A stretch of 64,000 nt of DNA from Rariloculus sp965263005 (GTDB taxonomy: Bacteria > Pseudomonadota > Gammaproteobacteria > Steroidobacterales > Rariloculaceae): positions 1,550,001 to 1,614,000 of the forward strand of contig NZ_OZ253579.1 in assembly GCF_965263005.1 (NCBI RefSeq), in the 5' to 3' direction. The translations under genes and the position numbers were made by a program. Each line of letters begins with the position of its first letter. The first letter of the stretch is position 1. Shown one piece after another: positions 17,314 through 26,000 of the stretch. The notes beneath the pieces were generated by a model that had not been told where the DNA came from, did not search any database, and was given only the letters and a program-made list of their open reading frames with translations.

Positions 17314-18380
17314 GCATTCGGCGTACCGTGCAGCGCTTCGCCGAGTGGCGGCAACACGGCGACGTGCTGGTGCTCGCTACGGTCTATGAAACAATGGGCT
17401 CAACCTACAGCAAGGCCGGCCACCGCAGCCTGATCGCGGCAAACGGCGACTACCAGGGACTCGTGAGCGGGGGATGTCTCGAAGGCGATCTCGCAGAGCG
17501 TGCGAGCCGGATCCGCGAGACGCGCCAGGCCGCTGCCATCACTTACGACCTGCGCGACGAGGCGGACGATCTTTGGGGACTCGGCGTCGGCTGCAACGGT
17601 CTGATCCGGGTTTTCCTTCAGCCGCTCGTCCCCGAGCAGGACTACGAGCCCTTCGCCGCGATCGCGCGCCGGCTCATGGGCACGGAACGGGCTGCCGTCG
17701 CCACGGTCATCGAGCCCGGAGGATCGCCGCTGGCATTGGGCAGCACGCTGATCCGGACGGCGGATTCGAGCGAATCGTGGGATCTCGATGCGGCAGGCGC
17801 CGAGCGGCTTGCGGGCGGCTGTGACGAAGCCTTGCGTTCCGGGGATTCGCGTTACGTCGACGACGACTCGGGCGCCGGCATCCTGTACTCGGTGCTTGCG
17901 CCCGTGCCTCGCTTGCTCGTGCTCGGCGCCGGACCCGATGCGGTCCCGTTGGTCCGGATGGCCGCGGAGGTCGGTTGGCTCGTGACCGTGGCCGACCACC
18001 GGCCGGCCTACATCGACAGGGGAGGGTTCGAGGCCGCCGAGCGGGTCGCTACGATCGATCCCCCGGCGCTCGGCCGCGAGATCGATCTTGAGACCTTCGA
18101 TGCCGTGATCGTCATGAGCCATCACCTGGCTACCGATCGAACGTACCTCGCCCAGCTTGCGACGATCGGAGCCGGATACGTCGGAGTGCTCGGTCCGCCC
18201 GCGCGCAAGGCGCGGCTGCTCGAGGAGGTCGGGGCAGTCGGCGAGAAGCTGCGGCCCAGGCTCAAAGGTCCGGTGGGACTCGACATCGGCGCCGATTCGC
18301 CGGAGTCGATTGCGGTGTCGATACTCGCGGAGCTGCAGGCAGGGCGGTCGGGCGCCGTCGCGGAAAGTCCAGCGGATTGA
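17310..18380 (+). CDS. XdhC/CoxI-family molybdenum cofactor chaperone-like protein
   Basis: Starting at GTG 17310 (overlapping the otsA stop as GTGA), the product is 356 residues. The N-terminal XdhC/CoxI domain has VYETMGSTYSKAGHR and LVSGGCLEGDLAER. The C-terminal Rossmann domain begins LLVLGAGPDAVPLVRMA and ends GPVGLDIGADSPESIAVSI. XdhC proteins bind molybdenum cofactor and insert it, sulfurated, into xanthine dehydrogenase-type enzymes. No molybdoenzyme subunit gene is adjacent. Its placement as the last gene of the trehalose operon is unexpected. The molybdate transporter genes 6 kb upstream could be a functional link. Confidence 0.85.
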   Translation: MSIRRTVQRFAEWRQHGDVLVLATVYETMGSTYSKAGHRSLIAANGDYQGLVSGGCLEGDLAERASRIRETRQAAAITYDLRDEADDLWGLGVGCNGLIRVFLQPLVPEQDYEPFAAIARRLMGTERAAVATVIEPGGSPLALGSTLIRTADSSESWDLDAAGAERLAGGCDEALRSGDSRYVDDDSGAGILYSVLAPVPRLLVLGAGPDAVPLVRMAAEVGWLVTVADHRPAYIDRGGFEAAERVATIDPPALGREIDLETFDAVIVMSHHLATDRTYLAQLATIGAGYVGVLGPPARKARLLEEVGAVGEKLRPRLKGPVGLDIGADSPESIAVSILAELQAGRSGAVAESPAD

Positions 18381-18425
18381 CAGAACGCCGGGAGCAAAGC
18401 CAGCCCCCGCCAAAAGTGACCGAGC

Positions 18426-18746
18426 ATGCGAATAGTTGGCCCGAAAGTGGACATCAGGGCACAGAGCGAAGAGATATTGCGGAGTCTTCCTCAGTGGTTC
18501 GGGATCGAGGAAGGTCTTCTTGCCTACGCTGAGGCCACGAGCCACTTGCCCACTTTCGCGTTGATGAATGAACAGTCAGCCATGGGATTCATTTCTCTTG
18601 ATGAGCACTTTTCGGAGTCGTGGGAAGTCCACTGCATGCTTAATCTGACCATCTCTCGCCTGATCTTCGGTGATCGCCAGGTTCGCGAGGAATGCCTGGA
18701 AGCGCGGCCGGACGTAGTACCCGCGATACGGCAGGCCTTGCATTAG
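18426..18746 (+). pseudogene. GNAT acetyltransferase, N-terminal fragment
   Basis: The first 70 residues resemble a GNAT-family acetyltransferase: EILRSLPQWFGIEEGLLAYAE, PTFALMNEQSAMGFISL and HFSESWEVHCM. In relatives this is followed by the acetyl-CoA loop (R/Q-x-x-G-x-G/A), which is absent here. After about 18633 the frame reads through unrelated sequence that is antisense to another fragment, ending at 18746. The breakpoint marks the left edge of the inserted toxin-antitoxin region. No acetyltransferase activity is expected. Confidence 0.7.
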
Positions 18747-18785
18747 CGCGGGCGGTCCAGACGCTAGCCCGGTATAGGGGTTCAT
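18576..18785 (-). pseudogene. Unrecognised protein, N-terminal fragment downstream of higA
   Basis: A minus-strand frame begins MNPYTGLASGPPALMQG twelve bases after the higA-immA stop. It reads some 50 residues of protein-like sequence (YRGYYVRPRFQAFLANLAI) before running into the back of the GNAT fragment near 18633. It is probably the start of the next gene of the ancestral toxin-antitoxin operon, cut off at the insertion boundary. The family is not recognised. Confidence 0.4.
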
Positions 18786-18797
18786 CGGCCCGCCACC

Positions 18798-20018
18798 TCA
18801 CGGTCCCATGCCAAACTGCCGCCGAACCTCGCCGGTGCCAACGAATTGCGAGAGGAGTCGGTAGTTTTGACGTTCGTACCGAACCTTGCCTGCGACGATC
18901 GCGGGATGAACTTGCAGAGCGTTGGCGAGATTCATCACGGCCATCGTCGTCGGCCGGTCCCGCACTGCGCTCGCTTCCCAAACCGTCCGCGGGACGAGCG
19001 CTTCTTCCGCCCATTCATCTGCCTGCGTCTCCCTGGGGTCTTCCCGTCTGCCCCCGAGTTTGCGCAACGTATGGTCATCGACGAAGGCTTCCCCCCTGTC
19101 GTTGTCCATGTGTCGGCCCACGTGGGCCAGCTCGTGCAGCAAGCAAAACCAAAATTTGTCGATACGATCGTAGCGCAGCGTGAGTCCGATAACCGGTCTG
19201 CCATCACCGAGCCGCAGTGCCACCCCGTCGAGATACGTCTTCGGCAAGTGTCTTTCGATCACCAGCGAAATGCCATCCTTGGCCAGCAATTCCTTCGCCA
19301 GTCGCGGGCCGTCTTCGGACCAACTCAGGCGCGCGACCTTCCTCAGCAAGCCCAAAGTAACGGTGCCACGCTTATAGTGCGCCGTCGGCCGCTCTTCGTT
19401 CGCTCTTGCAAGGACCTGCCAGCACCATGCCTTGAGCGCATAGGCGTCCGTTTTGGCATTCGCGCGCACGTGGTCGCTCTTTCGGTAGAGCGCGGCGCGA
19501 GCGACGTCCAGTCCGCCTGCGCGATTGATCAAGTCTCGCATGATCTGCTCAGCACATCCCGGTAGACCAGACGCGTCCGGAATCCAGCCCAATTTTGCCA
19601 TCGAATTGACGGGAAACCGATCCCACTCGATGTCGGCCAGTTGATCGTTGAAGTTGACGTCCGGCTCCCTCAGTAGCACGTCCGCCGGAATCCCAAGATG
19701 CTCATGCAGTGCGCGTGCCATCGGCATCGTGATCGCACGCTTACCGGAAAGGATTTCCGAGACCTTTGAGCGGCTTCCGATGAAGGAGATAAGGTCACGG
19801 GGACGTAGCCCTGCCTGGTCCATGCGAAACTCAATCGCTGCGATCGGATTCGGATATCCCATCGGCACATGCTTGCTTTCATACAGTTCAACGAGATCGA
19901 CCAGGACATCAAGCTCATCGCCCTTTTGGCTGTCGGGCTCCGTATCCATGAGTTCGAAGATCCGGGCCAACGCTGCGTCATGGTCGGTTGCGGACCGAAT
20001 TGGCTTGATATTGGCCAT
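18798..20018 (-). CDS. higA: HigA-type antitoxin fused to an ImmA/IrrE metallopeptidase domain
   Basis: The 406-residue protein has three parts. An N-terminal segment (about 1-55) precedes an XRE-type helix-turn-helix (RPRDLISFIGSRSKVSEILSG, roughly 72-93, with RALHEHLGIPADVLL after it). The C-terminal half is an ImmA/IrrE zinc peptidase with HELAHVGRH (HExxH) and the downstream QADEWAEEAL ligand segment. HigA antitoxins bind the HigB toxin and repress their own operon, while ImmA domains cleave regulators such as phage repressors. Encoded one base after higB, this is the antitoxin of that pair. The fused protease could destroy the DNA-binding part in cis, which would couple damage or phage signals to toxin release. 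That last point is inference. Confidence 0.85.
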   Translation of the reverse strand: MANIKPIRSATDHDAALARIFELMDTEPDSQKGDELDVLVDLVELYESKHVPMGYPNPIAAIEFRMDQAGLRPRDLISFIGSRSKVSEILSGKRAITMPMARALHEHLGIPADVLLREPDVNFNDQLADIEWDRFPVNSMAKLGWIPDASGLPGCAEQIMRDLINRAGGLDVARAALYRKSDHVRANAKTDAYALKAWCWQVLARANEERPTAHYKRGTVTLGLLRKVARLSWSEDGPRLAKELLAKDGISLVIERHLPKTYLDGVALRLGDGRPVIGLTLRYDRIDKFWFCLLHELAHVGRHMDNDRGEAFVDDHTLRKLGGRREDPRETQADEWAEEALVPRTVWEASAVRDRPTTMAVMNLANALQVHPAIVAGKVRYERQNYRLLSQFVGTGEVRRQFGMGP

Positions 20019-20019
20019 C

Positions 20020-20313
20020 TCACACCTCCTCCACGTCTACGGCGTCATACTCAGCATGTGTGCCCACGAAGCGTATGTAGACCACGCTGTACTGGTAGTT
20101 GATCTTCACCACTATCCGGTAGTGGTTACCCTTAATGTTGAAGATCACCCGATTGTCGCCAACGATACTCGCGCTTGCGTACTTCTCTTTCAAATGCGCA
20201 GGCATTTGCCAATCCGCTTGCTTAACTTCCCGATACCAAGCGAGAAGCGGCTCTTCAGCGTCTGGGTGGCGTATCCAAAACTCCCGCAGTGCCTTCTTGG
20301 CGATGATCCGCAT
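20020..20313 (-). CDS. higB: HigB-family mRNA interferase toxin
   Basis: From ATG 20313 (MRIIAKKALREFW) the protein has 97 residues and matches the HigB/RelE-like toxin pattern: WIRHPDAEEPLLAWYREV, GDNRVIFNIKGNHYRIVVKINY and YIRFVGTHAEYD. An in-frame start at 20361 would add 16 residues. Such toxins cut mRNA on the ribosome. The gene precedes the antitoxin gene, the usual order for higBA, with a one-base gap. The AT-rich stretch just upstream (20340-20385, minus-strand TATATT at about 20363) probably holds the autoregulated promoter. Confidence 0.88.
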   Translation of the reverse strand: MRIIAKKALREFWIRHPDAEEPLLAWYREVKQADWQMPAHLKEKYASASIVGDNRVIFNIKGNHYRIVVKINYQYSVVYIRFVGTHAEYDAVDVEEV

Positions 20314-20599
20314 AAGCTGTCTACATCGTTCCCATTCATTAGGCAAGTAGACTATTCCCAAAATATAACGCTTGTTGTACCCGGGTTCAGTTTCTCATGT
20401 CAAGCAGGTTGCCTCTGACCTGGAAGGCTCCACGGGCAAGACACCGAATACCTTGAGTTAGCGTACATCCCTGGAAGCTGAGCAGCCGAAAGGTGGCTAC
20501 CTAGTCGGCCGGTGACGCCAGGCAGGTCACGACTGAGATTCGTACTGGCGGGTGGTCAGCGACCATTAAGACTTTCGGGCGGCGAAAGAAACAGTTGAC
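20314..20599. other. Intergenic sequence between higB and the IS3 remnant
   Basis: About 285 bases. The part next to higB is AT-rich and includes GTTGTAC/CCGGG sequences that may be the higBA operator. From about 20400 on, the composition changes and no coding frame, RNA gene or terminator is convincing. Confidence 0.35.
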
Positions 20600-20965
20600 G
20601 CCAACCATCACGGGGACCGGGGATCGCAATACCTGTCCGTCCGCTACACCGAACGCCTGGCCGAGGCCGGCATCGAGCAATCGGTGGGGAGCGTTGGCGA
20701 TTCGTATGACAACGCCCTGGCCGAGTCGATCATCGGGCTGTACAAGACGGAGGTGATTCGCCCGAGAGGGCCTTGGCAAGGCCTGGAGGCGGTGGAGTTC
20801 GCAACCCTGGAATGGGTCCACTGGTTCAACCATCAGCGCATCCTTGAGGTCATCGGGAACCGACCACCGGCAGAGGTCGAAGCGGCGTATCATCGCCAAA
20901 GCGAGCACACGGCGTGGGCCGCGTGACTCAACAAAAACGGTCTCCGGAAAACCCGAGGCGGTTCA
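20600..20965 (+). mobile_element. IS3-family insertion sequence remnant (3' end of transposase OrfB and right end)
   Basis: In one frame from 20609, HGDRGSQYLS carries the second catalytic Asp of the DDE integrase core and DNALAES the Glu, followed by WFNHQRILEVIGNRPPAE and a stop at 20926. The first Asp, OrfA and the left end are missing. After the stop the DNA reads GGTCTCCGG...CGAGGCGGTTCA (to 20965), which resembles the right inverted end of IS3-type elements. It is a dead element, too short to transpose. Confidence 0.85.
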
Positions 20966-20970
20966 CACGT

Positions 20971-21042
20971 ATGTGGCACGATGAAATCGGTGCCGCGCTC
21001 AGGCGTTGCGACTGGTTCGTCCTCGTGCTTTCTCAGTTTCCC
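20971..21042 (+). pseudogene. Possible TIR-domain fragment
   Basis: Directly after the IS right end, 24 codons read MWHDEIGAALRRCDWFVLVL, which resembles the helix-strand part of bacterial TIR domains (E-I-x-x-A-L-x-x-C-D-W-F-V-V-V-L-S). The frame loses similarity afterwards. The stretch is too short for certainty. If real, it is a third family disrupted in this region. Confidence 0.35.
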
Positions 21043-21137
21043 GGAACCAATCGTAAAGAAGATGATGGCATTAGTGGCGTCCGTCGTGGTGTCGGGCGGG
21101 AAGGACCAGGTTGCTCAGACCGCCACGTCGCGCATGG

Positions 21138-21465
21138 TCAGGCGCGCTCGGACAGCAGTGCCAGGAGCGGCGGGTTGATATAGAGATTCTCGCGCCCCAC
21201 CTTGATCTCCTTGAGGACGTCTTCGGATGCGAGGGCTTTCAGGTAGATAGCGGCCGTCTGGCGCTTGGCGATGTCCGCTTCAACCACGTCGCTGATCCGG
21301 CAGTAGGGATTCACGAAAATCAGTTCGGCCGGTTCACGGGAGTAGATTTTCGGCATCCTCTGTCGAACTGCAGCGGCGGTCCCGTCGAGAAGCTTCCGGA
21401 TCGCGTGGATCTTTGCCGCGGTCCATTCGGCCGTGGTTCTGACAGTCTTCTCACCCCGGTTGTCG
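21138..21465 (-). pseudogene. Fic-family protein, C-terminal fragment
   Basis: The open part runs from about 21465 (TTAEWTAAKIHAIRKLL) through PKIYSREPAELIFVNPY, ISDVVEADIAKRQTAAIYLKA and KVGRENLYINPPLLALL to a stop at 21138. This is the C-terminal winged-helix part found after the Fic core in many Fic/DOC proteins. The catalytic HPFxxGNGR core is absent and a TAG lies immediately upstream of the similarity. The fragment is therefore non-functional and its upstream border is a recombination point with the ImmA copy. Confidence 0.75.
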
Positions 21466-21474
21466 CGCTACAGT

Positions 21475-21945
21475 CCGCGACTGGCGAAGGAATTGCTGGC
21501 CAAGGATGGCATAGCGCTGGTGACCGAAAGACACTTGCCGAAGACGTATCTGGACGGGGTGGCACTGCGGTTCGGTGATGGCAGGCCGGTGATCGGACTC
21601 ACGCTACGCTACGATCGAATCGACAATTTCTGGATTTGCTTGCTGCACGAGCTGGCCCACGTGGGCCGACACATGGACAACGACAGGGGGGAAGCCTTCG
21701 TCGACGACTTGACACTGCGCAAAATCGGCGCCAGACGGGAAGACCCCAGGGAGGCGCAGGCAGATGAATGGGCGGAGGAAGCGCTCGTCCCGCGCACGGT
21801 GTGGGAAGCGAGCGCGGTTCGGGACCGACCGGCGAGCGTGGCCGTGATGAATCTGGCCAATGCTCTGCAAGTTCATCCGGCAATCGTCGTCGAGTCGTTC
21901 TTTAGCAGTTTAAAGAAAGAGAGGATCAAGAAGCATGCATGTTGA
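21475..21945 (+). pseudogene. Second ImmA-domain copy (C-terminal part of a HigA-ImmA gene) fused to a transposase tail
   Basis: From PRLAKELLAKDG to HPAIV the 138 residues repeat the C-terminal half of the intact higA-immA protein with about nine in ten residues identical, including HELAHVGRH. The orientation is opposite to that of the intact copy (18893-19308). The last residues, ESFFSSLKKERIKKHAC, do not belong to ImmA; they match the region around the catalytic Glu of IS3-type transposases. The frame could be translated from about 21433, but it lacks the DNA-binding half. It is a recombinant remnant. Confidence 0.8.
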
Positions 21946-21972
21946 TTGACACATTTATTACTTTTATATACT
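21946..21972 (+). promoter_or_regulatory. Likely promoter of the AbiE pair
   Basis: In an unusually AT-rich 90-base stretch, TTGACA (21946-21951) and TATACT (21967-21972) are separated by 15 bases, close to a sigma-70 promoter. The abiEi start codon follows at 22034. Confidence 0.45.
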
Positions 21973-22033
21973 GTATATGTCACTCTTAGAACATTATTCA
22001 ATATTCAATCCGAGCTAACCTGGCGCCTTTGCC

Positions 22034-22573
22034 ATGCACCAAATTGAAGCCGTCCGGCAATTGATGCGCTATGACAATGAGGGCACTCATGTCTTCACCA
22101 AGAAGGACTTGGCGAAGATCTTCCGTGAAGATCGCAGGCACGCTCTGGACGCCAGCCTCATTCGGCTTGTCAGGAGCGGCGTGCTACGGCGCGCCGTCAA
22201 AGGCGTGTACGTCAACGCGCTGTCGCCCAACCAGGGTCCGGACACCATCGAGTATGTCGCCCGGGCCATGCGTCGCGGCGATTACAACTATGTGAGCCTG
22301 GAGTCCGCGCTGTCCGAATACGGGGTGATTTCGCAGATTCCCATGCGCCTGACCGTCATGACCACCGGCAGGAGGGGCGAATACAACACGCCCTTCGGCG
22401 TCATTGAGTTCACGCATACGGCGCGCCCCACCCTGGACGTGATCAATGGGATGACCGACGTCGGCCGCCCACTGAAGTTTGCGACCAAACAGACTGCCTA
22501 CCGCGATCTGAAACGCGTGAGACGCAATCTGCACCTGATTGACGAGAGTGTTCTACATGAAGACGAGGAGTAG
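22034..22573 (+). CDS. AbiEi-type antitoxin (type IV toxin-antitoxin)
   Basis: The 179-residue protein resembles AbiEi/AbiEi_3 antitoxins: an N-terminal winged-helix region (VFTKKDLAKIFREDR, LIRLVRSGVLRRAVKGVYVN) and a C-terminal region with YNYVSLESALSEYGVISQIP and VIEFTHT. AbiEi represses its operon and counteracts the AbiEii nucleotidyltransferase toxin without direct binding. The stop overlaps the toxin start by 17 bases. The gene looks intact although its partner is not. Confidence 0.82.
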   Translation: MHQIEAVRQLMRYDNEGTHVFTKKDLAKIFREDRRHALDASLIRLVRSGVLRRAVKGVYVNALSPNQGPDTIEYVARAMRRGDYNYVSLESALSEYGVISQIPMRLTVMTTGRRGEYNTPFGVIEFTHTARPTLDVINGMTDVGRPLKFATKQTAYRDLKRVRRNLHLIDESVLHEDEE

Positions 22574-22973
22574 CGTTCTTGGCGCGTTGATCGAAACGGC
22601 AATGAAGGGACGACAGGTCGCGCAAATGCGCCCCGTCCTACTGAAGGAAATACTCCACTACGACATTCTTTACTGCCTCGAACAAGCGAACTTGCTCGGC
22701 AACCTGGTTTTTCATGGCGGAACGTCGCTTCGCCTGTGCTATGGCGCCTCGCGCTATAGCGAGGATCTGGACTTTGTGGTGGCTCAAGCAACAGGGCGCT
22801 TCGGTGCGGCCGGAACTGGTGGCGCGCAAGATTGCGGATTACCGGATAGACGGATATCCGGCGCTATTGGATTCGCTTCTCGAGCGGGCGCCGTCAATCA
22901 TTGCCGGGCGGGCCTTCCAGGACGAAATGAAGCGCTTCGTCCAGCTTATGCCCTCTTGAGTCCCTGGCTATGA
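22557..22973 (+). pseudogene. AbiEii-type nucleotidyltransferase toxin with internal deletion
   Basis: The first 62 residues are typical of AbiEii: NLVFHGGTSLRLCYG (nucleotidyltransferase G-G-T-S-L) and SEDLDFV (catalytic D-x-D). Directly after this, the DNA continues in the next frame with LWWLKQQGASVRPEL...DEMKRFV (22771-22959), which is the C-terminal end of the same family. A block of about 100 codons between the two has been deleted with a frame change. The nominal frame runs on to 22973 as nonsense. The toxin should be inactive, leaving a solitary antitoxin. Confidence 0.8.
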
Positions 22974-23043
22974 TCTCGCCGGGATCCCCGCTCTTCGCCG
23001 TTCCGCCGTGGTGCGTGAACCCGGGCCGGAGTCAGTTTCACGC

Positions 23044-26000
23044 TCACCAGCGAAACGCGCCGCGAAGCTGCACGGCCCGCTCGGGTGCGCCGCGCCCGTT
23101 GTCGAGCCGCCCGAACTCCAACCCCGCCTCGAGGTTGGGACCGGACCTGAGCCTGACGCCCATGCGCAGCGACTGCGCCCCGCCGTCGGCCGACTCCGCA
23201 CCGAGGAACGGCATCCACAGCGCGTCGGTCTTGCGGCGGCCCGTGAACCCGTAGCCGAGCTCCGCCTGGAACCGCTGCGCCGCGTTCATCGCCGCGCCCC
23301 GCACCAGACCGCTCGCGTCCTGACGGCTCCACAGCGACTGCATGCCGCTCTGCGTCGCGCCCCAGGCCGAACCGAGGTTCATCGACAGCCCTCGGCCGTC
23401 GCTGCGCGGCTGGTACCGGATCGAACCGCTGAAGCCCCATTCCTCGTACTCGGTATCCTCGTGGGCGAGCAACATCCGCCCCTTCACCTCGACCGCCAGC
23501 ACGCCGGCCGCGTAACCCAGCCCAGCGCCAATTTCAAGTCCCGCGCCGGTCTCGGCATCGCCGTCGTCGTATCGAAGGCCCGCTTCGAGCGTCGGTTTGA
23601 GCACGCCGCCCGTGGCCAGGGGCATCGAGCCGGAGCCCTCCAACATCACCCGCACCCGGCTCGTCGCCCCGGCGGCGCCCATCAGGTTCTCCACCGAGTC
23701 CGACACCGTCTCGCTCACCCGCACATCGGACACCACCGCGAGCTCGAACGCGCCGAACCGGCTCGAGCGCACCGAGAACACCCCGCGGCCGCCGAACGCC
23801 GCCATGGCGGTGGCGAGATCCGTCTCGATGCCCGTCTCCGCCCCCTCGGGCGTGAGCCGCAACGCGCCCGACCCGTAGCCGAGTACGCCCCAGAAGCTCG
23901 TGCGATCGTTCACCTCGTAGCGCGCGAACGGGTGCAGGCTCGTCAACGTGCTCGTCACCGCGCCGCCCGCGGCCTCCGGATGCGTGTACACGCCGTCTCC
24001 TTCGGAGTACGACAGCGCCAAGCCGCCGTGCCAGCGGCCCCAGCGGCTGTCCGCCCCGAGCGTGGCCGTGGCCACCTCGCCGTCGAGCGACAACGGCCCG
24101 TCGGCGCCGCGGAAGCGCGTCGCCGCGGTGTTGCCCCATGCCGACCAGTTCCCGAGCCAGCCCGTGCCGCCGCCCGGTCCGTCACCGTCCCCGGGCCGCT
24201 TCGAATAGAAGAACGAACTGCCCATCAGCCCGTTGCGCAGGTCTGGAAGCCCCAGCGCGCCGGCGAGGGCGCCGCGCGCCGCGGAGAGCCCGCCGCGCGG
24301 GGCCGAACGGCTGTCCGCGGGACCGCCGCCTGCAAGGTCGCTACCCGAAAAACCGCTGCCCGCAAGACCGCCACCGGCAGGGTTGCCCGCGAGTCCGCTG
24401 CCCGCAGGGCTGCCGCCTGCAAGGCCAAGGTTTTCGGCCTTGAGCCGGTCCATGCGCGCCCAGGCGCTTTCGGGGTCGAGGCGCGGATCGATGGCCGCGG
24501 GACCGGCCTGCAGGGCGTTGAAGCCGTCCCGGACCCGGTCGAAGTCGAACAGGTTTTCCACGCGCCGCCCGCCGATCGTCAGGTGCGTCTGCGGCCGTGC
24601 CTCGGCGCCGCTTCGCCAGCGCCCCTCGATCGCCGCCACCGCGTGGTCCGAGGCCGTGCGCCCGAACCGCGCCAGCCACGCCTTGGGCATCGGGTCGGTG
24701 TTCTCGATCGTCCCGATCCCCAGGTAGTCGTCCCGAATCGCGCCGTCCGCACTGTACAGCACCAGCAACATCTTCTCGTTGCCCTCGTCGTGGGTGTCGT
24801 CCAGCACCGTCACGCGCACCGTTCCCGATCTGCTCCCCGCCGGAATCGTCAACGTCCCGTTCGCCGCCGTGTAGTCCGCGCCCGCCCGTGCGCTGAGGTC
24901 TGCGGTGCGATAGCCCACCTTCACCTCAACCGATGCCGCTTCGTTCAACGTCACCGCGAAGTTCAGCGTCGCCCGCGGCGCCTCACGTACTTGTGTGTCC
25001 GCCACCGAGACCTTCACCGTCGTGAACACCGACGTCGAGCCCGTCGGCGCGTCCGCCGGCGGCTGCGGCGTCGAGTCCGTCGGCGCATCCTCCGGCGCCG
25101 CGCCGTTCTCGATCCGACTCGTCGCCTCGCCGACCGTCGAGAACAGCGGCCCGTAGGGCCAATCCGACTCGATGTTCGAGAGCCGCAGCCGCACCGTCTC
25201 CGATTCCTCCGCATCGTCGTCGCTCAGCACCTCGACACCGACCGTCTTCTCCGTCTCGCCCGGTTCGAAGGTGAGCGTCCCGCTCGTGGCCGTGTAGTCC
25301 TCGCCCGCCTTCGCCGTGCCGTCCGCGGTCGCGTAATCGACCGCCACCTCGAAGCGCGACGCCGGCTGCAGCGTCACCCGGAACTCAAGCGTCTCGCCCT
25401 CGTGCGCCGCGTCGAACCCCCGCACCCGCAGCGCCGGACGCATCGGGTCCTGCGGCGAGGACCACACCGAACCCGGGTGCCCGAGCTGCGCCGTCAGACC
25501 CTGCTCGTTGCGGATCGCCCCGCCGTTCGCCGCCAGAGTGTTCGCCACCACCTCCACACCGCGCACCGTCCCGTCCGACGCGCTCAACTCGTACTCGAAC
25601 GTCAGCTTTTTCGTGCCCGATCCCCTCGTGTACGCCGCCGTGCGAACCGGGTCGCGAAGTCCCCGCTCGTCGCCGAGCCGCAACCCGATCGTCGGCGTGC
25701 CGCCCGCCGTGTCCACCACCACCTCGTCGAAGAACGTCACCCGCACCTGGATCCGCTCACCCGCGCTCCACGCATGGTCCGCGTCCAGCACCACCTCCAC
25801 CGGACCCGCCCGCGTCTGCTCGAACGCCGTATCGCTGCCGCCGCCCTCGAGCGTGCGGATCGCCCCGTCGCGGTCCCGCAGCCCGTTGTCCACCACCACC
25901 ACGTGAGCGGCCCCGGCGTCGGCCGCCGTCACCGTGTAGGCGAACGTCAGCGTGTCCGTGCCCGATCCGCCCGTGTACTGCGCACTCGCCGAGGACCGGC

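Noticed and set aside
20501..20908. 135-codon frame on the minus strand
   Set aside because: Antisense to the IS3 transposase remnant. No own motifs.
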